Shown one piece after another: positions 16,833 to 23,906 of a DNA stretch of 33,498 bases. The translations under genes were made by a program, and so were the position numbers. Numbering within the stretch: position 1 is the stretch's first letter; the number at the start of each line of letters is the position of its first letter. The notes below the pieces were generated by a model, which was not told the origin of the DNA, made no database searches, and saw only the letters and a program-made list of their open reading frames with translations. Source of the DNA: Desulfovibrio sp. JC022 (GTDB lineage: Bacteria > Desulfobacterota > Desulfovibrionia > Desulfovibrionales > Desulfovibrionaceae); the NCBI RefSeq assembly GCF_010470665.1, contig NZ_VOPZ01000005.1, positions 345,405 through 378,902 of the forward strand, given 5' to 3'.

Positions 16833-17984
16833 ATGACAGATAGATATAAAATTAAACAACACGGCTTCACCCTGATTGAAGTACTGGCGGCCTTGATCAT
16901 CCTTGCCATGCTCATGCCTTTGCTCGGTGATTTCATTGACCGCGGCGTTGAGCAGATCAAGCAGCGCAATGTCAGTAATCATCTTGCTGCCGTGCTTGAT
17001 GCGGCCTCCGATTACGCCAAGGAAAACTACTCCGACCTGACTACCTCTTCAACGGCTTCCGGTGCGACTGCGGTCACTATGACCCAGCTCCGCACCGGGG
17101 GCTTTCTCCCTAACGGTTTTCAGGATTTAAACGGCTGGGGCCAACGGTACGGAATCTACGTGCTCCAGCCTTCAGTCGGGGATTTGCAGGTCCTAGTCTT
17201 GACCTATGCCGGACGCACACATTCAGCCACCGACAAGAACTTCAGTACCACCATTGCCCCGGCAACTGCGGCCATGGTCGGCGGTGCCGGGGGCTACATT
17301 CCTACCGGAGAAATGCCCGGCCAATCAGCTTCAGAGCTGCGCGGATCTTTCGGCGGCTGGACCGTTGATTTGGCGGCCACGGATATTCCTGTTCCTGCTC
17401 CCGGCCATATCGGCGGACGCGCTTTCCTGCGTGAAAAGGACATCAGCAAGGACTTCCTTTACCGCGTAGAAGTTCCCGGCCACCCGGAACTAAATGAAAT
17501 GGCCACCGAACTGGATATGACCGATCACGCCATAGAAAACGTTAAGGAAATCCACTTCGAGAAACACACTCTTGCCGACATCGACACTTCCGGCTTTTGC
17601 GGAGATGCGGACAAGGAAGGCCGTGTTTTCTTTGATCCTGCCGTGGGTCTTTACATCTGCCGTGCAGGTGAACCGCAGGTCATTGCCGATTCCGGCAACT
17701 CACAATTCCTGAAAGGCTCAACCGTTGCCATCAATGGCGAGCTGATTCCTAAACCGACCTGTGCCCCCGGCGTCAGTTCCACGCCGCAAATCTTCGTGGC
17801 TCCTGCCGCATTTGCCGAAGGTTCTGTTTCAAAATCCATCGTTGCCGTGCAGTGCTGGGCCACCAGTGAGGACGCCGACAACTGGCGCGTACACATGCGC
17901 ATCCGCACCGCAGACTCCGATTCATCGTGGATTTCACCGCCCGCCGGGACCGGCAGAATCATGGTCCTCACTACCTGCAATTAA
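16833..17984 (+). CDS. pilV: PilV, minor type IVb pilin (tip protein)
   Basis: A 383-residue prepilin-like protein with a canonical class leader MTDRYKIKQHG before Phe-Thr-Leu-Ile-Glu (cleavage between Gly11 and Phe12) and a hydrophobic helix to about residue 32. The remainder resembles the constant N-terminal part of R64 PilV, with several Gly-rich beta segments. The last ~90 residues carry Cys pairs (TCAPG, VQCW, LTTCN). In R64 the C-terminus is switched by a shufflon; no shufflon repeats or invertase gene are visible here. PilV forms the tip adhesin that chooses recipients during liquid mating. An AAGGA site precedes the ATG. Confidence 0.8.
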   Translation: MTDRYKIKQHGFTLIEVLAALIILAMLMPLLGDFIDRGVEQIKQRNVSNHLAAVLDAASDYAKENYSDLTTSSTASGATAVTMTQLRTGGFLPNGFQDLNGWGQRYGIYVLQPSVGDLQVLVLTYAGRTHSATDKNFSTTIAPATAAMVGGAGGYIPTGEMPGQSASELRGSFGGWTVDLAATDIPVPAPGHIGGRAFLREKDISKDFLYRVEVPGHPELNEMATELDMTDHAIENVKEIHFEKHTLADIDTSGFCGDADKEGRVFFDPAVGLYICRAGEPQVIADSGNSQFLKGSTVAINGELIPKPTCAPGVSSTPQIFVAPAAFAEGSVSKSIVAVQCWATSEDADNWRVHMRIRTADSDSSWISPPAGTGRIMVLTTCN

Positions 17985-17996
17985 AGGAAAACAAGA

Positions 17997-18536
17997 ATGA
18001 AAAAGATACTCTTTCCCCTCATATTTATACTGCTGTTCTGCTCCGCAGCCTTTGCCGGAGACGCCACCAGCTACACCCTGACCGACGTCACACCGCAAAA
18101 AATCAGCGGCGTTCCAGTGGGAACCGTTGTTCCATGGCCTGCCGGGTCAGTCCCCGACGGCTGGCTTGAATGTAACGGCCAGTCCACCAGCGGCCATTCA
18201 GAACTGGCCGCAATTGTCGGCAGCAGGGTTCCCGATCTGCGCGGTGAATTCATTCGCGGCTGGGATCATGGCCGAGGCGTTGATGGCGGTAGAAGTCTGC
18301 TGAATGTGCAGTCTGACCAGTTGCAAGCGCACAATCATATTCAAGGGCTGCCTGAAACAAACGTGCGTAATCCCAGCAGACATACCCGCTACGGTTACAC
18401 CAGCGGTCCCATGCACGGCGGGGTTGGCGACGATGAAAGCCGCGTCAGTAATCGCTGGTTCTTCACCTCCACAACCGGCGGTTCCGAGACTCGCCCGCGC
18501 AACGTGGCGATGATGTACATCATCAAGGCTGAATAG
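17997..18536 (+). CDS. Secreted phage tail-collar-domain protein, candidate pilus-tip adhesin subunit
   Basis: A 179-residue protein with a signal peptide (about 20 residues, AFA-G) and a phage tail collar domain: VPVGTVVPWPAGSVPDGWLECNGQ, then PDLRGEFIRGWDHGRGVD, and the ending RPRNVAMMYIIKAE. Such domains end phage tail fibres, where they shape receptor-binding tips. It starts 12 bases after pilV with an AGGA site. Some R64-type PilV C-termini carry fibre-like domains, so a separate secreted collar protein here may replace that part of PilV. That role is inferred from position; the domain call is firm. Confidence 0.82.
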   Translation: MKKILFPLIFILLFCSAAFAGDATSYTLTDVTPQKISGVPVGTVVPWPAGSVPDGWLECNGQSTSGHSELAAIVGSRVPDLRGEFIRGWDHGRGVDGGRSLLNVQSDQLQAHNHIQGLPETNVRNPSRHTRYGYTSGPMHGGVGDDESRVSNRWFFTSTTGGSETRPRNVAMMYIIKAE

Positions 18537-18545
18537 GTGGCGGAT

Positions 18546-19772
18546 ATGTCAGATTCCCCCAACAGCCTCGTCCGCCCCAAGGTCAAAGTTGCCAGACTGG
18601 ATAAACGCATCATGTATGTCATCGCCGTTGTAGCTCTGCTGCTGGTCGTTATTCTGGTTTATGCCGTCCAGAACTCCAATAAAAAAGACCCCATACAGGA
18701 CTCTAGTTCCTCGGCACCGATAACCGAAGCAGATACAAGAGAGCCGCTTCAAGACCCGGAACAGACTTCCGGGCTTTCCATGCCTCCGCAAACCGAGAAG
18801 CATGAAGGGGAAAAGGCAAAACCCTTGAGCAAATCACTAGTGACCGTAGTGCGTCCAGAAGAACCTACTGAGCTTGAAAAGCAGCGCATGAAAGAACAAA
18901 TCGAGCTGCGAGCCTTCCGTATTGAGAACATGAAGGCCGCACTTAATTCTCCGCTCCGGGCTGCGGCTGCTATTCCTGAAAAGAAGCAAAGCCGGACACA
19001 GATCATCAGCACTCCGAGCATTGAGGACATCCGTTCCCGGCATCCGCTGGGCATAAGTGAATCGCCTGTAATACCCGGCTCAAAAGATGATCAACAGGCA
19101 AAGGAAGATTTCCTTCATTCCCGTGCTGGCAAGGACGGATCTTGGCAGCTTCCTTATGAGCGTGTCCCCGGCAAACCTTTTGAGCTGAAAACCGGGGCGG
19201 TCATCAACGGGATAATGATCAGCGGTATTAATTCCGATCTGCCCGGCCAGATTCTTGGACAGGTCAGCCGGAATATCTATGACACAGCCACGGGCCAGCA
19301 TCTGCTGATCCCGCAAGGCTCACGCATGATCGGGGTTTATGATTCACGGGTGGCCGTAGGGCAATCCCGTGTTCTGGTCGCGTGGAACAGAATCATCTTT
19401 CCTGACGGATCTTCCATTACTCTTGGCATCATGCCCGGCACCGATGTGGGCGGTTATGCTGGCTATTCCGGGGATGTGGATAACCATTATCTGCGCATTT
19501 TCGGTTCATCCGCCATCATGAGCATGGTCAGCGGCGGCGCGGCTTACGCCATGGACAAATTCAACAAAGGTTCGTCCGCAAACAGCAATCCAAGTCTTCA
19601 GGATGAGTTGGGTTCGGCTCTTTCCAGCCAGCTCGGACAGTCCACCCTCTCATTGCTGCAAAACAACATGAGCATCAAACCGGCCATCAGCACCGCGCCG
19701 GGTAAGCGTTTCAACATGGTGGTCACCAAGGACATTGTTTTTGCCCGCCCATACACCCCGTATCGGAGCTGA
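18546..19772 (+). CDS. trbI: TrbI, VirB10-type core-complex protein
   Basis: The ATG at 18546, after AGGTGGCGG, gives 408 residues; a GTG at 18537 would add three. Layout is that of VirB10/TrbI: a short cytoplasmic N-terminus, one membrane helix (about 22-41), a long charged/Pro-containing periplasmic stretch (about 42-190), and a C-terminal beta barrel domain with LKTGAVINGIMISGINSDLPGQILGQV, HLLIPQGSRMIGVYDSRV and the YAGYSGDVDNHY segment. VirB10 spans both membranes and gates the channel. It normally follows trbH; here 8.9 kb of pilus genes separate them. Confidence 0.94.
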   Translation: MSDSPNSLVRPKVKVARLDKRIMYVIAVVALLLVVILVYAVQNSNKKDPIQDSSSSAPITEADTREPLQDPEQTSGLSMPPQTEKHEGEKAKPLSKSLVTVVRPEEPTELEKQRMKEQIELRAFRIENMKAALNSPLRAAAAIPEKKQSRTQIISTPSIEDIRSRHPLGISESPVIPGSKDDQQAKEDFLHSRAGKDGSWQLPYERVPGKPFELKTGAVINGIMISGINSDLPGQILGQVSRNIYDTATGQHLLIPQGSRMIGVYDSRVAVGQSRVLVAWNRIIFPDGSSITLGIMPGTDVGGYAGYSGDVDNHYLRIFGSSAIMSMVSGGAAYAMDKFNKGSSANSNPSLQDELGSALSSQLGQSTLSLLQNNMSIKPAISTAPGKRFNMVVTKDIVFARPYTPYRS

Positions 19773-19774
19773 TT

Positions 19775-21727
19775 ATGGGCAGGAACGTTTATGGCCTTGG
19801 CAATAAGGCTGCCTCCAAAAGTTGGATTTATCATCTCGCAATCATGTTTGTAATTGCGCTGGTCGCCATGGGCTACGCCACGCAGCAGATTGCAGAGCTG
19901 TTCAACTATCATAAGGATCTTGGGCTGTCTGTTTACAGGAACTTCTACTGGCCGTGGATGTTCTTTAGCTGGCTTCCGCTGCTGCCGTCCGGCCAATATC
20001 TGGATAAAATCATTTCCGATGCCCAGCTCGTCTTTGCCATTCCTTTGATGCTTCAGATCAGCTTTCTGCTGCTCTCTGCCCAAAAGCCCAAGGGGGTGAA
20101 GGACATCCACGGCACTGCTCACTGGGCCGATAAAAAGGAAATCAAACAGGCCGGACTGCTCGGCGGTTCCGGCGTCTATGTAGGCGGCTGGCTGGACAAG
20201 AAAGTCCTGCGCTACCTGCGCCACAGCGGCCCCGAACACATCATGGCCTTTGCCCCGACCCGTTCCGGTAAAGGCGTTGGTCTGGTACTGCCGACCCTTC
20301 TTTCATGGGAAGGCAGTTCCATTGTGCTGGACATCAAGGGTGAGAACTGGGCTTTGACCTCCGGCTGGCGCAAGCAGCAGGGCCACAAGGTCATGAAGTT
20401 TGACCCCACGGAAGCCACGGGCAACGCGGCCCGCTACAATCCTCTTTCCGAAATCAGGATCGACGGGCCGCACGCCATTCCCGATGCCCAGAACATTGCC
20501 AGCATGATCGTTGACCCGGACGGCAAGGGCCTCAAGGATTACTGGAACAAAGCCGCATTTTCGTTCCTCGGCGGAACCATCCTGCATTGCCTGATTCTGT
20601 ACCGAATCAGGGAAGATCGGCACGCCACACTCAACGACCTTTCACTCATGCTTGCTGATGAGGAACGGGATATTTCGGCCTTGTTTGAGGAGATGCTCAC
20701 CGACAAGCATGATGAATATCTGCGCGAACTCTTCGGCGATGCAATGGACGAAAGTTCCATCATTGCTATCAAAAAATTCATCTCCGCCGCTGCCCGTGAA
20801 ATGCTCAACAAAGCCGAGGCCGAGCTTTCCGGCGTTGTCTCCACTGCCGTTGCCAACATGGCCCTTTATCGTGACCCGGTGGTCAGCCGGGCCACTTCCG
20901 GCTGTGATTTCCGCATCACAGATCTGATGAATACTAAGGAGCCGGTTTCACTTTATCTGATCATCCGGCCCTCGGATATTGACCGTTTGCGCCCGTTGGT
21001 GCGTCTGATCCTGAATATAGTTCTGCGCCGCCTGACCGAAAATATGGAATTTGAAAACGGACAGGCCAAGGCCGGTTACCGCCACCGTCTGCTGCTCATG
21101 CTCGACGAGTTCACTTCACTGGGCAAGATGGAAATCTTTGAACGCGCTCTGGCTTTTATGGCCGGGTACGGCATCAAGGCCTACATCATCGTGCAGGACC
21201 TGGCTCAGCTCCAATCCGCTTACGGCAAGGAAGAGTCGATCATGAGCAACTGCCATCTGCGCATTGCCTACGCGCCCAACAAGATTGAAACCGCGCAGGT
21301 CCTTTCCAAAATGACCGGCGAGGCAACCGTCGTCCAGAAAAAGACCTCCATCTCCGGCACACGCTCCGGGCATATGAACAAGGCCAACGTCAGTATTTCC
21401 GAGGCTAAACGCACCCTGCTCACCCCTGACGAATGCATGCGCCTTCCCGGCGCGGAAAAGGACGGCAGCGGCAAAATTACCAAGGCCGGGGACATGCTCA
21501 TATTCCCCGCCGGTTTCGCGCCCATCTACGGGATGCAGATTCTGTTTTTCCTCGATCCTGAGTTCCTTAAACGGTCGAGGATTCCGGCCCCTGAAAAATC
21601 CGATCTTATCCATATTTCCATGTCTGAAGCCCCGGTAAAAACGGAGCCTACCGCTGAAGAATTAAGTGAACAGATGGATGAGCTGATTGATGACAACAAT
21701 CTTTATGAAGAGAACGAACAACCCTGA
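19775..21727 (+). CDS. traG: TraG, VirD4-type coupling protein
   Basis: A 650-residue ATPase starting two bases after trbI. It has two N-terminal membrane helices (about 14-37 and 66-110 region), the TraG/VirD4 motif GTAHWADKKEI, Walker A APTRSGKGVG (Lys166), Walker B LLMLDEFTSLG (Asp444), and the VQDLAQLQSAYG and LRIAYAPN motifs of the family. It would bring the relaxase-DNA complex to the T4SS. The acidic C-terminal tail (from about 620) is a plausible substrate or partner contact. Length matches RP4 TraG (635). Confidence 0.95.
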   Translation: MGRNVYGLGNKAASKSWIYHLAIMFVIALVAMGYATQQIAELFNYHKDLGLSVYRNFYWPWMFFSWLPLLPSGQYLDKIISDAQLVFAIPLMLQISFLLLSAQKPKGVKDIHGTAHWADKKEIKQAGLLGGSGVYVGGWLDKKVLRYLRHSGPEHIMAFAPTRSGKGVGLVLPTLLSWEGSSIVLDIKGENWALTSGWRKQQGHKVMKFDPTEATGNAARYNPLSEIRIDGPHAIPDAQNIASMIVDPDGKGLKDYWNKAAFSFLGGTILHCLILYRIREDRHATLNDLSLMLADEERDISALFEEMLTDKHDEYLRELFGDAMDESSIIAIKKFISAAAREMLNKAEAELSGVVSTAVANMALYRDPVVSRATSGCDFRITDLMNTKEPVSLYLIIRPSDIDRLRPLVRLILNIVLRRLTENMEFENGQAKAGYRHRLLLMLDEFTSLGKMEIFERALAFMAGYGIKAYIIVQDLAQLQSAYGKEESIMSNCHLRIAYAPNKIETAQVLSKMTGEATVVQKKTSISGTRSGHMNKANVSISEAKRTLLTPDECMRLPGAEKDGSGKITKAGDMLIFPAGFAPIYGMQILFFLDPEFLKRSRIPAPEKSDLIHISMSEAPVKTEPTAEELSEQMDELIDDNNLYEENEQP

Positions 21728-21747
21728 AATCATGAAACTTTTAGAAA

Positions 21748-21779
21748 TGCGGACATTGTCAACGCTGCCAATGTCCGCA
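21748..21779. promoter_or_regulatory. Perfect 11-bp inverted repeat between traG and the next gene
   Basis: TGCGGACATTG at 21748-21758 and its exact reverse complement at 21769-21779 flank a 10-base loop. No T-run follows, so this is not a classical intrinsic terminator. It lies 73 bases upstream of the 511-residue winged-helix gene, in one of only two gaps over 100 bases in the transfer region. An operator for that DNA-binding protein or an mRNA stem-loop are both possible. I could not see a convincing sigma-70 promoter in the gap. Confidence 0.6.
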
Positions 21780-21851
21780 CTCCCGGCAATCATAAATAAG
21801 AGATGACTCCGTCCTTGCGATTTCCAGAACCTGTAACAGCACCGTAATTTT

Positions 21852-23387
21852 ATGACTTCAGTGGCGAATAAAGACGAATTTTACAGCTCCCTTTCCCCCA
21901 CCGGCAAAAGGATCATTGCCGCCCTTATCCAGTCCGCGCCGACTCTGGAAAGGCCGTTTCCTTTTGTGCTTTCCGGTCTCCAGCATAGCGCGAAATGCAG
22001 CAAATTAAGCGTTCTGCGCACCATTCCAAAGGGAGAAAGTGCCGGACTATTCGAGCGCAAAAACCACGAAGCAGGCCGCAGGCACGGGAGTATCATCACC
22101 CTGAACAAAGAACGCTGTGAACGGTTTCTTGAGCTGCATACCAAGGAATACGGTCAGCCCCCTGTTACCAAAGATGTTACCGAAGCTGATACCAATACTG
22201 ACCGGCATCCCGATACCATTGGTAACACCCCTGACCGAAATGATCAGAGAACCTCCCAATTCTTAAATCTGGACAATAAAGCCGACCGACTTTTTTCCCG
22301 CTTATCCGATCAGGGCAAGCGGGTCTTCGGTATCATTTCAGAACTGGCAGACCATGCCGAGCAAGACGAAATTTCACTTGTAATTCAATCTGTTGCCAGA
22401 GAAGCACTTTGCAGTGAAGTGACCGCGCGGCGGGTAATCAAGCTGGGCCATGAAAATGGACTCTATGCCAAAAGACTGCACGAGCGCGGTCCCCGTTTCG
22501 GTATCATTCTCAAGCTGAACACCAAGCATATGAAGCGCATGAAGGAGCTGTTGCAAGCCTTTTCTACGCAGGCTGATACCGAAAGTGTTTGCAAAACCGA
22601 TCGCTATCAATCCGCTGTTACCAAACATGATCGGTATATTGATCGCAATGTTACCGATCTGGATACCAAACGTGAAAGGTATACGTTTTCCGCTATTGCC
22701 GAGCATGTAAAACAGGCTGTTAACCGTTGTTATTCAAGGGCTGACAATATTTCAGCATCACATCCTGAAACCAATGCAGATCGGTATCAAGATCTCTTCT
22801 TATTAGATAGACAGAAAAGAAATCTATCTGACTCTGAAGAAAATGAATTGTGGGCGCAGAGGCTGCTTGCGCTCAGCGCGGACGATTTTGAAATCCTCTG
22901 GCCCCGACTCCATGCCGAAAAATTCGGCCCGGACCAGATTCGTCAGATTGTGCATCATCGCTTACCCGTAGGCGAGAGCGTTGCCGACATCGAGAACTCA
23001 CTCCACGCCGTAGAATGGGAACTGGAACACGATACGTTTCCCAAAGCCCGCAAAGGTCCGTGTAATTATCTTTTTGCCACCCTGAAAAGCAAAGGCACTT
23101 GGCGCAGGCCGGTGGGCTTCCTGACTCCCAACGAGCAGATCCTTGCCAACATGGAGAAAGAAAAAGCCGTCATCCGCAAGATCGATAAGCTGAAAAAACA
23201 GCAGGCGAAGGAAGCAAAGCAGTCCGTGCAGGATAAAAAATTTGAAAAATGGCTCGCTGCGCAGACACCAGAAGAGCTGCACCAAATAGACGCACGCTGC
23301 TGTCCAAGACCTCCTAAAACGGACCAATCCAAACGCACTTGGCGCAAGGCTTACTGGAATAAATTTATCATCGGGAAGGCAGCATGA
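21852..23387 (+). CDS. Tandem winged-helix DNA-binding protein, candidate replication initiator
   Basis: A 511-residue protein I do not recognise by family. It contains an internal duplication: residues about 13-95 (LSPTGKRIIAAL...RRHGSIITLNKERCERFLEL) and 151-238 (LSDQGKRVFGII...GPRFGIILKLNTKHMKRMKEL) share spacing and endings, each looking like a winged helix. Each repeat is followed by a polar linker rich in Asp-Thr and Asp-Arg-Tyr. The C-terminal third is helical and basic, with a Lys/Gln coiled coil near 430-465. Tandem winged helices and iteron-like repeats within the gene recall plasmid replication initiators, but a transcriptional regulator is also possible. No ribosome site precedes the ATG. 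It overlaps traF by four bases. Confidence 0.55.
   Translation: MTSVANKDEFYSSLSPTGKRIIAALIQSAPTLERPFPFVLSGLQHSAKCSKLSVLRTIPKGESAGLFERKNHEAGRRHGSIITLNKERCERFLELHTKEYGQPPVTKDVTEADTNTDRHPDTIGNTPDRNDQRTSQFLNLDNKADRLFSRLSDQGKRVFGIISELADHAEQDEISLVIQSVAREALCSEVTARRVIKLGHENGLYAKRLHERGPRFGIILKLNTKHMKRMKELLQAFSTQADTESVCKTDRYQSAVTKHDRYIDRNVTDLDTKRERYTFSAIAEHVKQAVNRCYSRADNISASHPETNADRYQDLFLLDRQKRNLSDSEENELWAQRLLALSADDFEILWPRLHAEKFGPDQIRQIVHHRLPVGESVADIENSLHAVEWELEHDTFPKARKGPCNYLFATLKSKGTWRRPVGFLTPNEQILANMEKEKAVIRKIDKLKKQQAKEAKQSVQDKKFEKWLAAQTPEELHQIDARCCPRPPKTDQSKRTWRKAYWNKFIIGKAA
22163..22227 (+). repeat. Iteron-like repeats, cluster 1 (12-bp period)
   Basis: Within the winged-helix gene, TGTTACC (22163), TGTTACC (22175), TGATACC (22187) and CGATACC (22211) recur on a strict 12-base grid, with a degenerate copy at 22199. 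An inverted copy, GGTAACA, lies at 22221, so the last two form the palindrome GATACC-ATT-GGTAAC. Further exact inverted copies occur at 22329 and 22500. Because the motif encodes Val-Thr or Asp-Thr forward but Gly-Asn or Gly-Ile inverted, protein repetition alone does not explain it. Confidence 0.6.
22574..22789 (+). repeat. Iteron-like repeats, cluster 2
   Basis: Exact TG(A/T)TACC copies occur at 22574, 22616 and 22649, and an inverted GGTATCA at 22783. One-mismatch copies lie at 22603 (inverted), 22633 (inverted) and 22661 (12 bases after 22649), with a weaker GGTATAC at 22678. Cluster 2 occupies the linker after the second winged helix, just as cluster 1 occupies the linker after the first. 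A DNA-level binding array for the encoded protein is the favoured reading. Confidence 0.55.
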
Positions 23388-23890
23388 AACGGTTCCTGCT
23401 GATTACCTTCTGCTGTCACACGCTGGGCCTTGTGTTCCTGCTGCACTTTACCGGGAATCGGATCAATCTGACCGATTCCATGGCTCATGGCGTTTATCAG
23501 ATCATCCCCGGCAAACCCGTGCGCGGGGACCTGATCACCTTCAGCCTTGATGAGCAAAATCCGTATTTCAGCATCGCCCGCAAACGGCATTATCTGGGCT
23601 GGAACAACAGGCCATTGCTCAAGGTTCTGGTCGGTCTTCCCGGCGACACTCTCCAGATCGGCAAAGACGGCATCAGCATAAATTCCGAACTGTTACCGCG
23701 CACTAAAGCCAAGCCTGCCGACCAGCACGGCAGGCCTTTACCAATTTTCCTGAAACCAACAATTATTCCCTCCGGCAAATGTCTGACCCTGTCCACTCAT
23801 TCCGAAAACAGCTTTGATGGCCGTTATTTCGGGCTTGTGAATATTGGCCGGGTGCGGAGGGTTGTACCTGTTTTAACCTTAACCAACTAA
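23384..23890 (+). CDS. traF: TraF, S26-family peptidase that matures the TrbC pilin
   Basis: A 168-residue signal-peptidase-like protein with an N-terminal membrane helix (about 3-22). Ser32 in LTDSMAHGVYQI is the expected nucleophile, and Lys80 in LLKVLVGLPGD is the expected general base. Asp145 in SFDGRYFG matches the Asp that RP4 TraF needs for pilin cyclisation. TraF removes the C-terminal tail of TrbC and joins its ends to make a cyclic pilin. It overlaps the preceding stop as ATGA. Size and motifs match RP4 TraF (178 residues). It is not a prepilin peptidase and cannot process PilV. Confidence 0.92.
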   Translation: MKRFLLITFCCHTLGLVFLLHFTGNRINLTDSMAHGVYQIIPGKPVRGDLITFSLDEQNPYFSIARKRHYLGWNNRPLLKVLVGLPGDTLQIGKDGISINSELLPRTKAKPADQHGRPLPIFLKPTIIPSGKCLTLSTHSENSFDGRYFGLVNIGRVRRVVPVLTLTN

Positions 23891-23906
23891 ACCTAAAGGA
23901 CAAGAC

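Noticed and set aside
16833-18536. Shufflon at the pilV 3' end.
   Set aside because: No set of ~19-bp inverted repeats, no alternative C-terminal segments in reverse orientation, and no Rci-type invertase gene are visible.
21728-21851. Intrinsic terminator after traG.
   Set aside because: The stem is strong but no T-run follows, so it was listed as a regulatory inverted repeat instead.
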